A stretch of DNA of 64,000 bases, taken from NCBI RefSeq assembly GCF_013359935.1, contig NZ_JABMCB010000185.1, positions 242,128-306,127 of the forward strand. Reading direction: 5' to 3'. The stretch's first letter is position 1. Each line of letters begins with the position of its first letter. This document shows, piece after piece, positions 46,214-56,678 of this stretch. The position numbers and the translations under genes were made by a program. The stretch comes from Paenibacillus xylanilyticus. GTDB lineage: Bacteria > Bacillota > Bacilli > Paenibacillales > Paenibacillaceae. The notes below the pieces were generated by a model. It was given only the letters and a program-made list of their open reading frames with translations. It made no database searches and was not told the DNA's origin.

Positions 46214-47164
46214 ATGTTGAATTACGTGCTTCGGAGACTTCTGATCGCGATCCCGGTATTGTTTGGAGTAACTTTCCTTAATTTTGTTCTCATCAATCTG
46301 GCCCCGGGGGATCCCGTGGACATGTATGTGAATCCGGATGTGAGTGAAGAGGACAAACAATTAAGGCGAGAAGCACTTGGATTAAATGATCCGTTCATGA
46401 TTCGGTACTGGAAATGGCTCGTGAATTTGGTGCAGGGTGATCTGGGGCATTCATTCAGTTCCTTCCAACCTGTAACCAGTTTAATCGCTGAACGAATAGG
46501 TCCGACCTTGCTGCTGGTAGGGGCATCGATTCTGTTTGGATATCTGATTGCGATCCCGATTGGCATTTACTGTGCTGTAAAGTCGGGCTCCAAGTTTGAT
46601 TATTTAATGTCGACCACCTCGTTATTGGGTGTTTCCATTCCGAATTTTTTTCTGGGCCTGGGCCTGATTTATATCTTCGGCGTCCTGTTGGGTGTACTTC
46701 CCACGGGAGGCATGAGCACCATGGGAGGGAACGCCGGCATCGGGGATACGCTGACTCACCTGATATTGCCTACAATTACGCTGGGAACTTCCATCTCTGG
46801 CGGAATGATCCGTTATGTTCGCGCGAGTGTAATTGAAGTGCTTGGACAAGAGTATCTGCGAACAGCAAGAGCCAAGGGAGTCAGAGAATTTATCGTAATT
46901 CACAAGCATGCTTTGAAAAATGCACTTATTCCGCTGATCACGATAGCGGGTCTCGATATTCCTGTATTAATCGGGGGAGCCGTCATTACAGAAAGCATAT
47001 TTCAGTGGAACGGCATGGGACAATTGACGATTCAGGCCATCTTTTCAAGGGATTTTCCGCTGCTCATGGGAGTAAACATGCTTGCAGCCCTATCTGTACT
47101 GGCCGCCAATCTGTGGTCTGATCTGATGTATGCGGTCGTGGATCCTCGAATCAAATACAGTTGA
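46214..47164 (+). CDS. ABC transporter permease (OppB/DppB type)
   Basis: A 316-aa membrane subunit with six helices and the EAA-type loop EYLRTARAKGVREFIVIHKHALKNALIP. The N-terminal MLNYVLRRLLIAIPVLFGVTFLNF is standard for this subunit. The agaggggg box sets ATG 46214. It pairs with the following permease. Confidence 0.92.
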   Translation: MLNYVLRRLLIAIPVLFGVTFLNFVLINLAPGDPVDMYVNPDVSEEDKQLRREALGLNDPFMIRYWKWLVNLVQGDLGHSFSSFQPVTSLIAERIGPTLLLVGASILFGYLIAIPIGIYCAVKSGSKFDYLMSTTSLLGVSIPNFFLGLGLIYIFGVLLGVLPTGGMSTMGGNAGIGDTLTHLILPTITLGTSISGGMIRYVRASVIEVLGQEYLRTARAKGVREFIVIHKHALKNALIPLITIAGLDIPVLIGGAVITESIFQWNGMGQLTIQAIFSRDFPLLMGVNMLAALSVLAANLWSDLMYAVVDPRIKYS

Positions 47165-47181
47165 AGAAAGGAGTGAGCATT

Positions 47182-48117
47182 ATGCCTTCACTAAATCTGG
47201 AGTCTGGTACAGCTGCTTCCCCTGAACTCGTTGCGGGTTCGGCTGCAGCAAACACTCCGAGTTTTGAACGTGAGAGCTACTGGAAAATGATCGGTCAACG
47301 CTTTGTCCAGCATAAACTTGCAGTAGCGGGGCTGATTATTCTCGGATTTCTCATCCTGATCAGTGGTTTTGCACCATTCATTGCTCCCTATGATCCCAAC
47401 GAAATTACGGGTGCATTTGCCGCTTCTCCTTCCAGTCAGCATTGGCTGGGTACAGATCAGGTGGGACGGGATGTGCTGAGCAGGCTGATCTACGCAACAC
47501 GTGTATCACTTGCCGTAGGTGTAGTTACTGTTTTGCTCTACGTATGTGTAGGTACCATTGTTGGAGCCATCGCCGGTTATGTGGGGGGATGGGTAGACAT
47601 GTTGATCAATCGAATCATCGATGTCTTTATGTCTTTTCCGAGTCTGATGGTGATTCTGGTTCTGGTAACTGTTCTTGGCACCGGATTGTCCAACATTATC
47701 ATTGTACTCGCTCTGCTGGGATGGCCTGCAGTTGCCCGGCTGGTTCGGGGCAGTGTATTAACTCTTCGGCAAACCGAATTTGTAAAGGCAGGACAGGCAC
47801 TGGGTTTCAGTTCACCTCGACTGATTTTTGGGCATATTTTGCCGAATGCTTTGGGACCAATTTTGGTCAATGCCACTTTTGGTGCCGCCGCCGCTATTCT
47901 GTCCGAATCCTCCTTGAGCTTTCTGGGTATGGGCGTACAGCCGCCCACAGCCAGCTGGGGGAATATGCTTAATGCTGCACAATCCATAACGGCCCTGACA
48001 AGTCAGCCTTGGCTCTGGATTCCACCAGGTCTAATCATTATTCTGTCGGTCTTATCCATTAATTTTATCGGTGATGGTATCCGTGATGCAATGGATCCTC
48101 GCAGGACCAGCGCATAG
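47182..48117 (+). CDS. ABC transporter permease (OppC/DppC type)
   Basis: The second membrane subunit (311 aa). A soluble N-terminal tail precedes the first helix; the EAA-type loop is TEFVKAGQALGFSSPRLIFGHILPNALGP, and SSLSFLGMGVQPPTASWG is typical of DppC proteins. An aaaggag box precedes ATG 47182. Gene order is binding protein, two ATPases, two permeases, all close together. Confidence 0.92.
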   Translation: MPSLNLESGTAASPELVAGSAAANTPSFERESYWKMIGQRFVQHKLAVAGLIILGFLILISGFAPFIAPYDPNEITGAFAASPSSQHWLGTDQVGRDVLSRLIYATRVSLAVGVVTVLLYVCVGTIVGAIAGYVGGWVDMLINRIIDVFMSFPSLMVILVLVTVLGTGLSNIIIVLALLGWPAVARLVRGSVLTLRQTEFVKAGQALGFSSPRLIFGHILPNALGPILVNATFGAAAAILSESSLSFLGMGVQPPTASWGNMLNAAQSITALTSQPWLWIPPGLIIILSVLSINFIGDGIRDAMDPRRTSA

Positions 48118-48129
48118 AGAAGAGGGAAC

Positions 48130-49455
48130 ATGAACAGAACGTTAATTTCCATGCTATCGTCCTGGAACAAATTAGGGCATCTTCGTAACTATCCGAGGGA
48201 TGCTCTCTTATTCATCGCCGCGAGCTTCGTTAATTCTACAGGCAAGGCTATCATGTGGCCATTAACTACATTGTATGTGCACAATGTGATGGGCAGATCG
48301 TATGGAGAAGCCGGATTGATCGTTCTTTATCAGGCACTATGCAGTGTTTTCGGGGAACTGGTGGGCGGCAATCTCTACTATCGCTTGGGTCCCAAAATTC
48401 TGATTACCGGCTCTTTCCTGATCTCTGCCTGCATGCTGTTTGGCATTGCGATGACGGACAGTTGGCCAGCTTACATTGTTTTCATTTGCGCGCTCGGTTT
48501 TGTAAACGGAATTGCACTTCCTTCCCTAAACGCCTACGTCGGTTTTCGTTGGAAAGAGCATCGCAGAACGCTCTACAATCTGATGTACGTTTGTAACAAT
48601 TTTGGGCTGTCCATCGGTGCCATGGTCGGCGGCTTGATTGCATCGATTTCCTTTACCCTGACATATCTGTTTACGGGAACAACCACTTTATTATTTGCTG
48701 TCTTTCTGTTGCTGTTCATGCGCCTGCCAAGCAAGGTCGATTCATACAAAACAATCGATTCAGTCCAGGAACCCGAGCAACATATAATAGAAGGAAAAAA
48801 TGAAACGACAGCGAATGAGATGCCAGTGGATCGCAGGAGCTTGCTGAAAAATGTAAGCATTTATCTATTTCTCTCTTTCGGAGCCATGTTCTTCTGGATT
48901 TCATTCTCACTATGGTCAACGGGCATTGCTCCTTATATTGACGAGCAGGGACTGGACCTCAAGTTCTACAGCTTGCTGTGGACAATTAATGGACTGGTTA
49001 TCTTGCTGGGGCAGCCGTTTACGTCATGGATCAAGAAGAGGTTTGCCCCAACTATCGTTAGGCAGATGTTTGTGAGTGCCTTATTTTCGGCTTTGGCGTT
49101 TACGTTCATTTTGTTCTTTCACGAACATTATATTTATCTGGTACTCGGCATGATACTTGCCACCTTTGGGGAAATGATGTTACTCCCCACCATACCTACA
49201 TTCCTGTCTGAACGCACGGGAGTGAACGCACCTTTTTATATGGGGCTTACTGGTGGATTTGCGAATATCGGCCGAATGATTGGTCCGTTGATGTTCGGGA
49301 ATGTCTATGATTGGTGGGGGATTGTGCCGGTCATCCTTTTGGGAACCATGTCCTCGTTTGCAGCACTGCTGATGTTTTATATCCATTCCAATCTGAATAA
49401 AAAGGAAGAATGGGTGGAACGGTTGTCGCTTATGACCGGAACGATAAACAAGTAA
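48130..49455 (+). CDS. MFS transporter
   Basis: A 441-aa major facilitator with about twelve helices in two halves and a central acidic loop (about residues 205-240). It starts 13 bp after the last permease, so it belongs to the same operon. Possible jobs are export of a product (such as urea derivatives or diamines) or of a toxic substrate; the family gives no specificity. An agaaga-gggaac box precedes the ATG. Confidence 0.85.
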   Translation: MNRTLISMLSSWNKLGHLRNYPRDALLFIAASFVNSTGKAIMWPLTTLYVHNVMGRSYGEAGLIVLYQALCSVFGELVGGNLYYRLGPKILITGSFLISACMLFGIAMTDSWPAYIVFICALGFVNGIALPSLNAYVGFRWKEHRRTLYNLMYVCNNFGLSIGAMVGGLIASISFTLTYLFTGTTTLLFAVFLLLFMRLPSKVDSYKTIDSVQEPEQHIIEGKNETTANEMPVDRRSLLKNVSIYLFLSFGAMFFWISFSLWSTGIAPYIDEQGLDLKFYSLLWTINGLVILLGQPFTSWIKKRFAPTIVRQMFVSALFSALAFTFILFFHEHYIYLVLGMILATFGEMMLLPTIPTFLSERTGVNAPFYMGLTGGFANIGRMIGPLMFGNVYDWWGIVPVILLGTMSSFAALLMFYIHSNLNKKEEWVERLSLMTGTINK

Positions 49456-49494
49456 ATGGAATTGCACATAAAGGATTATGCAAAAATGATAATG

Positions 49495-49526
49495 AGACGT
49501 TGGCATTCAGGCCAGCGTCTTTTTTG
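49495..49526 (+). terminator. Terminator of the ureohydrolase 2-transporter operon
   Basis: The stem agacgttggc/gccagcgtct is followed by six Ts, after the MFS gene. Confidence 0.9.
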
Positions 49527-49611
49527 AGAAGGCGGCAACTTTCATGAGTCAGATAACGTTAACTGATTTAGAAAAGATCGTTACGTTATTTACTCGAAAG
49601 GAGGCTGCAAC

Positions 49612-50436
49612 TTGATATTGAAAAAAAATGCGTTTATCGTGCTGGCGTCTATAATGCTTATTACACTTTCCACAGCGGTTCTCGCTGAGGATACTGCAGT
49701 TGAGATTAAGGAAGGAATGTTGTCTAAAAATCGGGTCTTAATCCCTTTGAGAGTGGTGTCCAACAATTTTGGGGGAGATGTAAAGTGGTATAAAGATGAC
49801 AAATATATACGAATTAAAACAGATGAGAAGGAGATTTTTCTCGCTGTTAACTTCAAAAATGCGCGAGTGAATGACCAGGTAATAACCATGGATTCTTCTG
49901 TGGTGTTAATTGGAAGCACTGCGTATGTTCCGTTGAGATTTGTCAGTCAGACGCTTGGGGCCGAGCTGAACTGGGATGGTGAAAACAAACAGGCTACCAT
50001 TATGTTAGATGATCAGACGGTGGTTGTGAACGTGCAGAACGATGATTCCCAGATACCTGTTTCTCAGAAAATAAGCCAAACACGGATCAATTTATTATCG
50101 AAAAAATTGAACGAAACGTCCAATCTGTCTGAGATTAATCCAATACGGACATATTTCAAACCCTATTTTACAGAAAAATTAATCCAGTCCATCATTAAAG
50201 GGCAGGAGTTGCAGAGCGAATGGATTCAGTATGATATTCCTGAGAACTCCGTTTATTATACGAGCAGTACAACTGGAACGTTATCTCAGTCGTACGTTCT
50301 TGGAAATACATTAACGGGTGAATCCCACTACGTGAATGATCGAAACATTGAACTTGTATACAGTGAGGGTGTATGGAAGGTCAATCGAATAAAGTTTGTT
50401 TTTAGAATGATTCCTAATCTGGGGTATGATCGTTAG
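49612..50436 (+). CDS. Secreted copper amine oxidase N-terminal-like domain protein
   Basis: A 274-aa exported protein. After a signal peptide (MILKKNAFIVLASIMLIT, cleavage near VLA-ED) comes a pair of CuAO_N-type repeats (about residues 35-75, with LIPLRVVSNNFGGDVKW, and 85-135, with YVPLRFVSQTLGAELNWDG), then about 130 residues of unknown fold. These beta-rich repeats are frequent in Paenibacillus wall and S-layer proteins and do not imply oxidase activity. TTG start at 49612 after a perfect aaggagg box. Not linked to its neighbours. Confidence 0.85.
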   Translation: MILKKNAFIVLASIMLITLSTAVLAEDTAVEIKEGMLSKNRVLIPLRVVSNNFGGDVKWYKDDKYIRIKTDEKEIFLAVNFKNARVNDQVITMDSSVVLIGSTAYVPLRFVSQTLGAELNWDGENKQATIMLDDQTVVVNVQNDDSQIPVSQKISQTRINLLSKKLNETSNLSEINPIRTYFKPYFTEKLIQSIIKGQELQSEWIQYDIPENSVYYTSSTTGTLSQSYVLGNTLTGESHYVNDRNIELVYSEGVWKVNRIKFVFRMIPNLGYDR

Positions 50437-50493
50437 TTCGGCTGCAAATGATTTTATCAACATGAAGGAAATAACAATTTAGTAAAAATGTTC

Positions 50494-50522
50494 TTGACGC
50501 ATCCTGATGGAGCGAATACAAT
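50494..50522 (+). promoter_or_regulatory. SigA-type promoter of a leader RNA upstream of Stf0
   Basis: TTGACG and TACAAT are separated by exactly 17 bp. Transcription should start near 50529. Confidence 0.75.
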
Positions 50523-50528
50523 AGACAA

Positions 50529-50783
50529 CAAATATGTGTAACGGGTGGGTAGATGAATATGTTCATGCCAGTGTGGGGTTTCGAATCGATAACTGAATAA
50601 GCATGAGCATAGGTACTGTCCAAGGTGAAGATGTCAGCGTTTGGAGAGCCGTGTTTGTGCAGCCCCTGGCGTGGACGCTATTCATTATTGCGATGCAGAG
50701 GAGAAATCCAGAAACGTTTTTTATATGGTTCTCTTGTTGATACAAAGCTGTAGATGAACATCAGTTCATCTATGGCTTTTTTG
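50529..50783 (+). promoter_or_regulatory. Unassigned leader RNA ending in a terminator
   Basis: About 250 nt separate the promoter from a strong stem-loop gctgtagatgaac/gttcatctatggc (50744-50783) with a T run, located 88 bp before the sulfotransferase gene. No known riboswitch motif or long ORF is seen. It could be an attenuator, riboswitch or small RNA; a 46-codon ATG-started frame near 50602 has no ribosome site. Confidence 0.5.
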
Positions 50784-50870
50784 CATGCATTCCACCAATC
50801 TGTTCACATGGAAAGGAGACTGGGCATCTATTTTTATCATATTCCTAAGGGTAGAAAGAGAGGTAAAGAG

Positions 50871-51602
50871 ATGAAGCAACCGGTTCAAAGTTATACGATT
50901 TGGTTTTCCCAGCGCACAGGCAGTACGCTGCTCAGTGAAGCATTAAGTTCTACGGGTCTTGCAGGCAAACCCGGGGAATGGCTGCATTTTCAGCAGAAGA
51001 GTCCCGATACCCTGAAACGAGAAGATCTGGAACAAATGTGGGAGCAGGGAACAACGCCTAATGGTGTGTTTGGCATCAAGATCAATTTTGAACAACGATG
51101 GATGGATGCAATCCGCAATCTGTATCATTTGCCATCCGAAGTATCGCGGGCTGAAGTATGGAGTACCGGTTTCCCTAACTGCACGAAGCATATTTACATG
51201 ACACGTCGAAACAAGGTTAGATTGGCTGTATCCTGGTGGCGGGCTATTGTTTCAGGTGAGTGGCATCGCAAACACGGCGATCAGGCAGAACAGCAAAATA
51301 TTGCAGACCAATATCATTTTGATGCAATTAAACACCTGCTTGTTGAAAGTAACATGTGCGAAGCTGCAATAGAAGATTTTCTTTCGGAGTCGGGAATTAT
51401 CCCTTTAACGATTGTATATGAAGATTTTATACAGGATTACGAGGGGACCGTCATGAAAGTGCTGGAGTATTTGGATATCCCATCTGATCCCGTTACCATT
51501 TTGCCTCCGTCCTTTGACCCCATCGCAGACGAGGTTTCCGAACAGTGGGTTCAAAGGTTCAGGGAAGATTGCCAGAAGGGTTGGGAGAATAAAAGATGGT
51601 AA
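50871..51602 (+). CDS. Stf0-family sulfotransferase
   Basis: A 243-aa PAPS-dependent sulfotransferase. The 5'-phosphosulfate loop is in SYTIWFSQRTGSTLLSEAL, and the central GVFGIKINFEQ and TRRNKVRLAVSWWRAI blocks follow family patterns. Stf0 enzymes sulfate carbohydrates such as trehalose in mycobacteria; the acceptor here is unknown. The start at 50871 follows an agaggt box; a longer reading crosses the terminator and was rejected. The terminator leader in front suggests regulation of its own. Confidence 0.85.
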   Translation: MKQPVQSYTIWFSQRTGSTLLSEALSSTGLAGKPGEWLHFQQKSPDTLKREDLEQMWEQGTTPNGVFGIKINFEQRWMDAIRNLYHLPSEVSRAEVWSTGFPNCTKHIYMTRRNKVRLAVSWWRAIVSGEWHRKHGDQAEQQNIADQYHFDAIKHLLVESNMCEAAIEDFLSESGIIPLTIVYEDFIQDYEGTVMKVLEYLDIPSDPVTILPPSFDPIADEVSEQWVQRFREDCQKGWENKRW

Positions 51603-51737
51603 AAAGTCATGTTAATAATGATACTTGGGTCGTAAACAAGGCATTTCATATTTTTCTGCATGATTCGTCTTAGCGATGTAAGAGATGTGATAAGCCGAAT
51701 GAGAATAACACTAAATAGACGTAAAGGGGTGGGCAAT

Positions 51738-53483
51738 GTGCCCAAACAAGAAAAAAAATCCATGTCCTGGCTCTTGCAATACCTGAAACCCGTGAAGGGG
51801 CGGCTGGCCCTGCTGCTGGTTATGCTGCTGACTTCAACAGGCTTGCAGCTGCTGAATCCGCAGATTGTCAAGCGGTTTATCGATACAGCCGCAGGGGGCG
51901 GAATACTCACAAGTCTGATTCAGCTGGCAGCCTTTTTTCTGGTCGTTGCCGTGTTTAATCAGCTGATTACGGTTGCGGTCAGTTATCTGGGAAATGATGT
52001 CTCATGGCGGGCAACGAACCAGCTTCGCGGGGATTTGCTGAAGCATTGTCTACGTCTGGATATGCGTTTCCACAATGTTAAAACACCAGGGGAGATGATT
52101 GAACGTGTCGATGGAGACGTAACGAGCATCTCAAACTTCTTTGCCATGTTTATTGTTCAGGTCATCGGGAGTTTTGTATTGCTTGCGGGAATACTCGGGT
52201 TTATGTTCACGGTGAATATACCCATTGCGGTAGTCATGACGGTGTTTACGTTATTATCGATTTTGTTTATGGTATTTATCCGTAACCTCGGTGTGCAATC
52301 TTCCAAAAATGAGCGTGAAGCAAGTGCTTCCCTTTTCGGCATGATCGAAGAGCGTATTGCCGGAATCGAGGATGTCCAGGCGAATGGGCATGTACCATAT
52401 GTCATGAATCGATTCTACAAATTGATGCGAATTGTTTTCCTGAAAGGGCGGAGAGCCTGGATTTTACGCGTTATTCCGTGGAATACAACCGTGATTTTGT
52501 TTGCCATTGCTGTCACAGCGGTTCTCCTGCTGGGTGTTCATTATTTTATGCAGGGGGCAATCAGTCTCGGTACGTTATTTCTCATCTATCAATACACTCA
52601 GATGCTGAATGATCCGATTGAGATGCTTGGAGATCAGGTGCAGGAGTTTCAAAAGGCGAAATCCGGTATGCTTCGTTCCAGGGAACTGCTTGCTCTAAGC
52701 AGCGAAATCAAAGACGGAGATCAGGAATGGCTGCCAGATGGAGCGCTTGGTCTGGAATTTGAGCAGGTAAATTTCAGTTATAACGAAGATAAACCTGTAT
52801 TGCGGGATATCAATTTTAAAATTAAGCCTGGGCAGAGACTGGGTATTATCGGTCGCACAGGCAGCGGAAAGTCCAGTCTGAGTCGCGTGCTGCTGCGTTT
52901 GTATAATCTGGATAGTGGTGTCATACGGGTAGGCGGCAAGGATATTTCCGAGCTTAGCTTGCAGGCACTCTACAGAAGAGTGGGCATGGTGACGCAAGAT
53001 GTACAGTTGTTCGATGGCACATTGCGGGATAATCTGACGCTGTTTAATCAGGAGGTCTCGGATGACATGATCCTGGAAACGACCGATCGACTTGGACTCC
53101 GTCAATGGATCGATACCCAGCCAAAAGGGCTCGATACTCATTTGACTGCGGGAGGTTCTTCCCTGTCTGCTGGCGAAGCACAGTTGTTTGCCTTAACCAG
53201 AGTATTTCTGACTGAGCCAAGTATGGTCATTCTGGATGAGCCGTCTTCACGTCTGGATGCGGCTACGGAACATCTGCTCCAGTCGGCTGTCGATCAGTTA
53301 ATGAAGCAATGTACGGGAATCATTATAGCCCATCGCCTGGCTACGCTTGAGCAGGTAGACCAGATTATGGTGCTGGGAGATGGCCGGATATTGGAATTCG
53401 GGGCAAGGGAAGAGCTCGCGAACAATCCGAATTCACATTATGCTCGGCTGCGGATTACAGGCAGAGAGGAGGAGCTTGCGTGA
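51738..53483 (+). CDS. ABC exporter half-transporter 1 (heterodimer)
   Basis: A 581-aa membrane-ATPase fusion: about six helices (25-320), then an ATPase with Walker [12 protein letters not shown], signature [11 protein letters not shown] (normally LSGGQ), Walker [13 protein letters not shown] and a full catalytic Glu. GTG at 51738 follows an aaagggg box. The stop overlaps the next gene by 4 nt, so a heterodimer forms. The cargo may be a drug, lipid or peptide. Confidence 0.9.
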   Translation: MPKQEKKSMSWLLQYLKPVKGRLALLLVMLLTSTGLQLLNPQIVKRFIDTAAGGGILTSLIQLAAFFLVVAVFNQLITVAVSYLGNDVSWRATNQLRGDLLKHCLRLDMRFHNVKTPGEMIERVDGDVTSISNFFAMFIVQVIGSFVLLAGILGFMFTVNIPIAVVMTVFTLLSILFMVFIRNLGVQSSKNEREASASLFGMIEERIAGIEDVQANGHVPYVMNRFYKLMRIVFLKGRRAWILRVIPWNTTVILFAIAVTAVLLLGVHYFMQGAISLGTLFLIYQYTQMLNDPIEMLGDQVQEFQKAKSGMLRSRELLALSSEIKDGDQEWLPDGALGLEFEQVNFSYNEDKPVLRDINFKIKPGQRLGIIGRTGSGKSSLSRVLLRLYNLDSGVIRVGGKDISELSLQALYRRVGMVTQDVQLFDGTLRDNLTLFNQEVSDDMILETTDRLGLRQWIDTQPKGLDTHLTAGGSSLSAGEAQLFALTRVFLTEPSMVILDEPSSRLDAATEHLLQSAVDQLMKQCTGIIIAHRLATLEQVDQIMVLGDGRILEFGAREELANNPNSHYARLRITGREEELA

Positions 53484-55249
53484 ATGTAGCAGAATTTATT
53501 GGACGACTGTTTCGGTTCAAAGTTGTCCTGTTTATCATTAATGGCTTGTTATGGTGTGTGTTTCATTCCTTGCCACTTGCGATCGGGATCGGAATGCAGT
53601 GGTTTTTTGACCGGGCAACAATTGGATCCAGTGATTACCTGTGGCTGGCAGTTCCGCTTATATTCATTGCACTGATACGGGTAGCCAGAGTGGGTACGTT
53701 TTTTGCCGCTTTTTATGCATGGATTACATACGTCTATCATATTCAGGCGATTCTTCGTACAAATATGCTGGCTGGCATCATGCGCTGGCCTGGACGCAAC
53801 CTTCCGGCTTCACCAGGAGAAGCGATGAGTCGCTTTCGTGATGATGTGGAAGAGGTCGTTGAGTACGTTGAATCATGGGTAGACTTCTGGGGACGACTTG
53901 TCTTTGCGATTGTGTCCATCGCTATTATGGCGAACATTAACTGGAAAATTACACTGGTTGCCGTGTTACCCTTACTCGTGGTTACCCTGCTTAACAATTT
54001 GTCAGGAAATCGTGCACGCAAATATGCCCAGAACAATCGTGAAGCGACGGGGCGAATAACGAGTTTCATTGCCGAGACGTTTGGTGCGGTGCAAGCATTG
54101 AAGCTGGGGCAGGCTGAGCAGCATGTTTCAGCACGGTTTAACCATTTGAATGAAGAACGGCGTCAAGCTGCCTTGCGGGATAATCTGTTCAAACAGTGGA
54201 TGAGATCCCTGAATCAGCATGTACTCAGCATCTGTACGGGGTTAATTCTGCTGATGTGTGCTGCCGAGATGAGGACCGGACAATTCACCGTAGGGGATTT
54301 TGCCCTGTTTACATCGTATCTTGCCAACATCGGCTTTAGTATTTCCTTATTCGGGTACATGGTATTCCAGCATAAACGTCTGAAGGTATCCTTTGACCGC
54401 ATGCGCAAGCTGTTTCGTCCTGGTGAAGAAGATTGCATTATGGAATCCAGAGAAATTTATCTGTATGAAGACCCGCCAGAACTTGGTGAAGTGCAGAGAG
54501 GATCGGACGAGAAACTTAGGGAGCTGCAAGTCAGCAATCTGTCGTATCAATATCCTAACTCTATGAATGGAATTCAGGATATCAACTTGCGGCTGAAGCG
54601 AGGACAATTTCTTGTCATTACCGGACGCATCGGATCAGGGAAGTCAACGCTAGTACGGACTCTCCTCGGACTGTTACCGAAACAGGAGGGGAGTATCCGA
54701 TGGAATGGAAAAGATGTGGATCCGGCGACCTTCTTAATGCCGCCCAGAGCAGCTTACACTCCGCAGGTCCCTCGCCTGTTCAGTGATACATTGAGGGAGA
54801 ACATTGTGCAAGGCAAAAAAGACAAGGTGGATGAATCGCTCGCACTGGCCATTCGCCTTGCTGTAATGAAAAAAGATATAGACCACCTCGATCAGGGACT
54901 GGAGACATCCGTTGGCCCAAGAGGGGTGATGCTGTCTGGCGGTCAGATTCAGCGTGCAGCAACTGCACGTATGCTGATGACTGGAGCAGATCTGTTTATC
55001 TTTGATGATCTGTCCAGTGCACTGGATGTGGAAACGGAACAGCAGGTATGGGATGGTTTATCCAAAGAGCAAAATGTGACTTGTATCGCCGTATCGCACC
55101 GACGTGCAGCCCTTGCCAAGGCTGATCATATTATCGTCATGAAGGATGGACGTATTGAGGCTGAAGGAAGTCTGGCGGAACTGCTGGCAACCAATGAAGA
55201 AATGCAGCTGCTGTGGCAAGGAGAACAGTCACCTGTCAAAGTGGGCTAA
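53480..55249 (+). CDS. ABC exporter half-transporter 2 (degenerate ATP site)
   Basis: A 589-aa partner with six helices and an ATPase having Walker [12 protein letters not shown] and signature [13 protein letters not shown]. Walker B ends [11 protein letters not shown], with Asp in the place of the catalytic Glu, so one of the two ATP sites of the heterodimer is probably slow or inactive, as in BmrCD/TmrAB-type exporters. Overlap of GTGA with the previous gene indicates coupled translation. Confidence 0.9.
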   Translation: MNVAEFIGRLFRFKVVLFIINGLLWCVFHSLPLAIGIGMQWFFDRATIGSSDYLWLAVPLIFIALIRVARVGTFFAAFYAWITYVYHIQAILRTNMLAGIMRWPGRNLPASPGEAMSRFRDDVEEVVEYVESWVDFWGRLVFAIVSIAIMANINWKITLVAVLPLLVVTLLNNLSGNRARKYAQNNREATGRITSFIAETFGAVQALKLGQAEQHVSARFNHLNEERRQAALRDNLFKQWMRSLNQHVLSICTGLILLMCAAEMRTGQFTVGDFALFTSYLANIGFSISLFGYMVFQHKRLKVSFDRMRKLFRPGEEDCIMESREIYLYEDPPELGEVQRGSDEKLRELQVSNLSYQYPNSMNGIQDINLRLKRGQFLVITGRIGSGKSTLVRTLLGLLPKQEGSIRWNGKDVDPATFLMPPRAAYTPQVPRLFSDTLRENIVQGKKDKVDESLALAIRLAVMKKDIDHLDQGLETSVGPRGVMLSGGQIQRAATARMLMTGADLFIFDDLSSALDVETEQQVWDGLSKEQNVTCIAVSHRRAALAKADHIIVMKDGRIEAEGSLAELLATNEEMQLLWQGEQSPVKVG

Positions 55250-55263
55250 TATCCCAAGAGCAA

Positions 55264-55316
55264 TAAAAAAGCCGTACAGTCAACTCTATACAAGAGTTTG
55301 TCTGTACGGCTCTTTA
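55264..55316. terminator. Bidirectional terminator (ABC exporter and ctaB)
   Basis: The long stem agccgtacag..aactc/gagtt..ctgtacggct has an A tract on its left and T tract on its right, lying between convergent genes. Confidence 0.88.
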
Positions 55317-55341
55317 TCTTCACGTTGAAACGCGGTACCCT

Positions 55342-56271
55342 TTATCTAACCAGCTGTGCAATCAGGGAGTAAGCGATGATCACCAGGAAAACAATCGTAA
55401 TGTGATTAATCGAGAAGATGAACATTCGATGTGACCATTTCTTGGTTTCTTTGCGATCAAATGTTGCCACACTAAGGATGAGCCATGCCAAGCTGACCAA
55501 AAATGCAACGATGGCAACAAACGGGCTCAGCGGCCAGAACAAAAAGCTGGAGAGCAACAACAATACCAGGTAAACATTCGTTTGAATATAAGTGCGTCTG
55601 ATTCCTTTGACAACGGGAAGCATAGGGACGCCGGCAGCCTTATATTCATCAAATCTGCGGATGGCAATACCGTAGAAGTGTGGCATTTGCCAGAGCAGCA
55701 TCGTAACAACCAAAGCCCAGATTTCAAAATGTCCAAGTTCTGGTGAAATGGCTGCCCAGCCAATCAGTGGAGGAACGGCACCGGACAGGCTGCCTACTTC
55801 CGTATTATATATCGTTGTACGTTTGGTCCACATGGTGTATGGAAACACATAGAGCAACAATCCCAGGATTCCGAATACAGCAGCTGAAGGTGAGGCAATA
55901 TACAATAAAATGCCCCCAAGCACGGTAATGGTGATTCCCAGAATCAATCCGGATTTGGTATCAACCTGACCAGTAACGGTTGGACGGGTTCTTGTACGTT
56001 CCATAATGGCGTCGATATCGCGATCGTACAAGTTGTTGAACACGCCAGCCGCCCCGATAATTAGGGAGGAACCGATGACGGACAAGATGATCGGCACAAT
56101 GTTGGCTATGAATGAGGCATCGAATACATACAATGCCAAACACAAACCGGCAAGCATGGCGATCAGATTAGACTTGATAATCCCGACTTTAATCGTATCG
56201 AAGAACATTTTCGGAATGGAACTGTACTCTAATTCAATTTTGGGTTGAGACCCCTTATTCAATGTTTTCAA
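55342..56271 (-). CDS. ctaB: Heme O synthase (protoheme IX farnesyltransferase)
   Basis: A 309-aa membrane prenyltransferase of the UbiA superfamily that adds a farnesyl group to heme B for cytochrome oxidase. First Asp-rich motif is NNLYDRDIDAIMERT; FPYTMWTKRTTIYNTEVGSLSGAVPPLIGW is diagnostic of CtaB; about eight to nine helices. A TTG at 56271 with an aggaag box 7 nt upstream is a better start than the longer reading. It stands away from other cta genes. Confidence 0.9.
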   Translation of the reverse strand: MKTLNKGSQPKIELEYSSIPKMFFDTIKVGIIKSNLIAMLAGLCLALYVFDASFIANIVPIILSVIGSSLIIGAAGVFNNLYDRDIDAIMERTRTRPTVTGQVDTKSGLILGITITVLGGILLYIASPSAAVFGILGLLLYVFPYTMWTKRTTIYNTEVGSLSGAVPPLIGWAAISPELGHFEIWALVVTMLLWQMPHFYGIAIRRFDEYKAAGVPMLPVVKGIRRTYIQTNVYLVLLLLSSFLFWPLSPFVAIVAFLVSLAWLILSVATFDRKETKKWSHRMFIFSINHITIVFLVIIAYSLIAQLVR

Positions 56272-56678
56272 ATACTCACTTCCTATATCTATACTTATAT
56301 ATCTCGTCACTTATTATAGCATTTAGTTTACTATGTGAATTAAAACACGTTTTAGGTTTAAAAATACTGTCAATTGATTGTGAACAATTTAAAAACACGG
56401 TTTTTTTTAATTGTTAAAATTGAATTTCTGTGCTACAGATGTCATGAAAAAAACAAAAAAACATTGGAAAATGTTAAAAATATACTTGCGATTTTCCGAT
56501 TGAAGGTTTATTGTAGATATAAGAGATCTTTAATAGATTATTATGATGTTATCTTTAAGTGATCTTGTTTCTCATTTTTTGTTGTCAGTTATACGTTCCA
56601 ATCCATGAAGGTAAGAAGATGATTTCTTTTTTTTTAGGTGAATTAAAGACTTTAGGTATCCGGGAAAGGGTGTTAAGT
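56272..56678. other. AT-rich intergenic region
   Basis: This 407-bp AT-rich stretch between ctaB and the flavoprotein gene has no supported gene. It contains ribosome binding sites at each end and homopolymer A/T tracts but no clear RNA fold or repeat. Confidence 0.5.

Noticed and set aside
49612..50436. Copper amine oxidase
   Set aside because: Only the N-terminal beta-repeat domain type is present; the catalytic domain is absent.
50602..50742. A 46-codon frame in the leader upstream of Stf0
   Set aside because: No ribosome binding site and no protein-like features; treated as part of a leader RNA.
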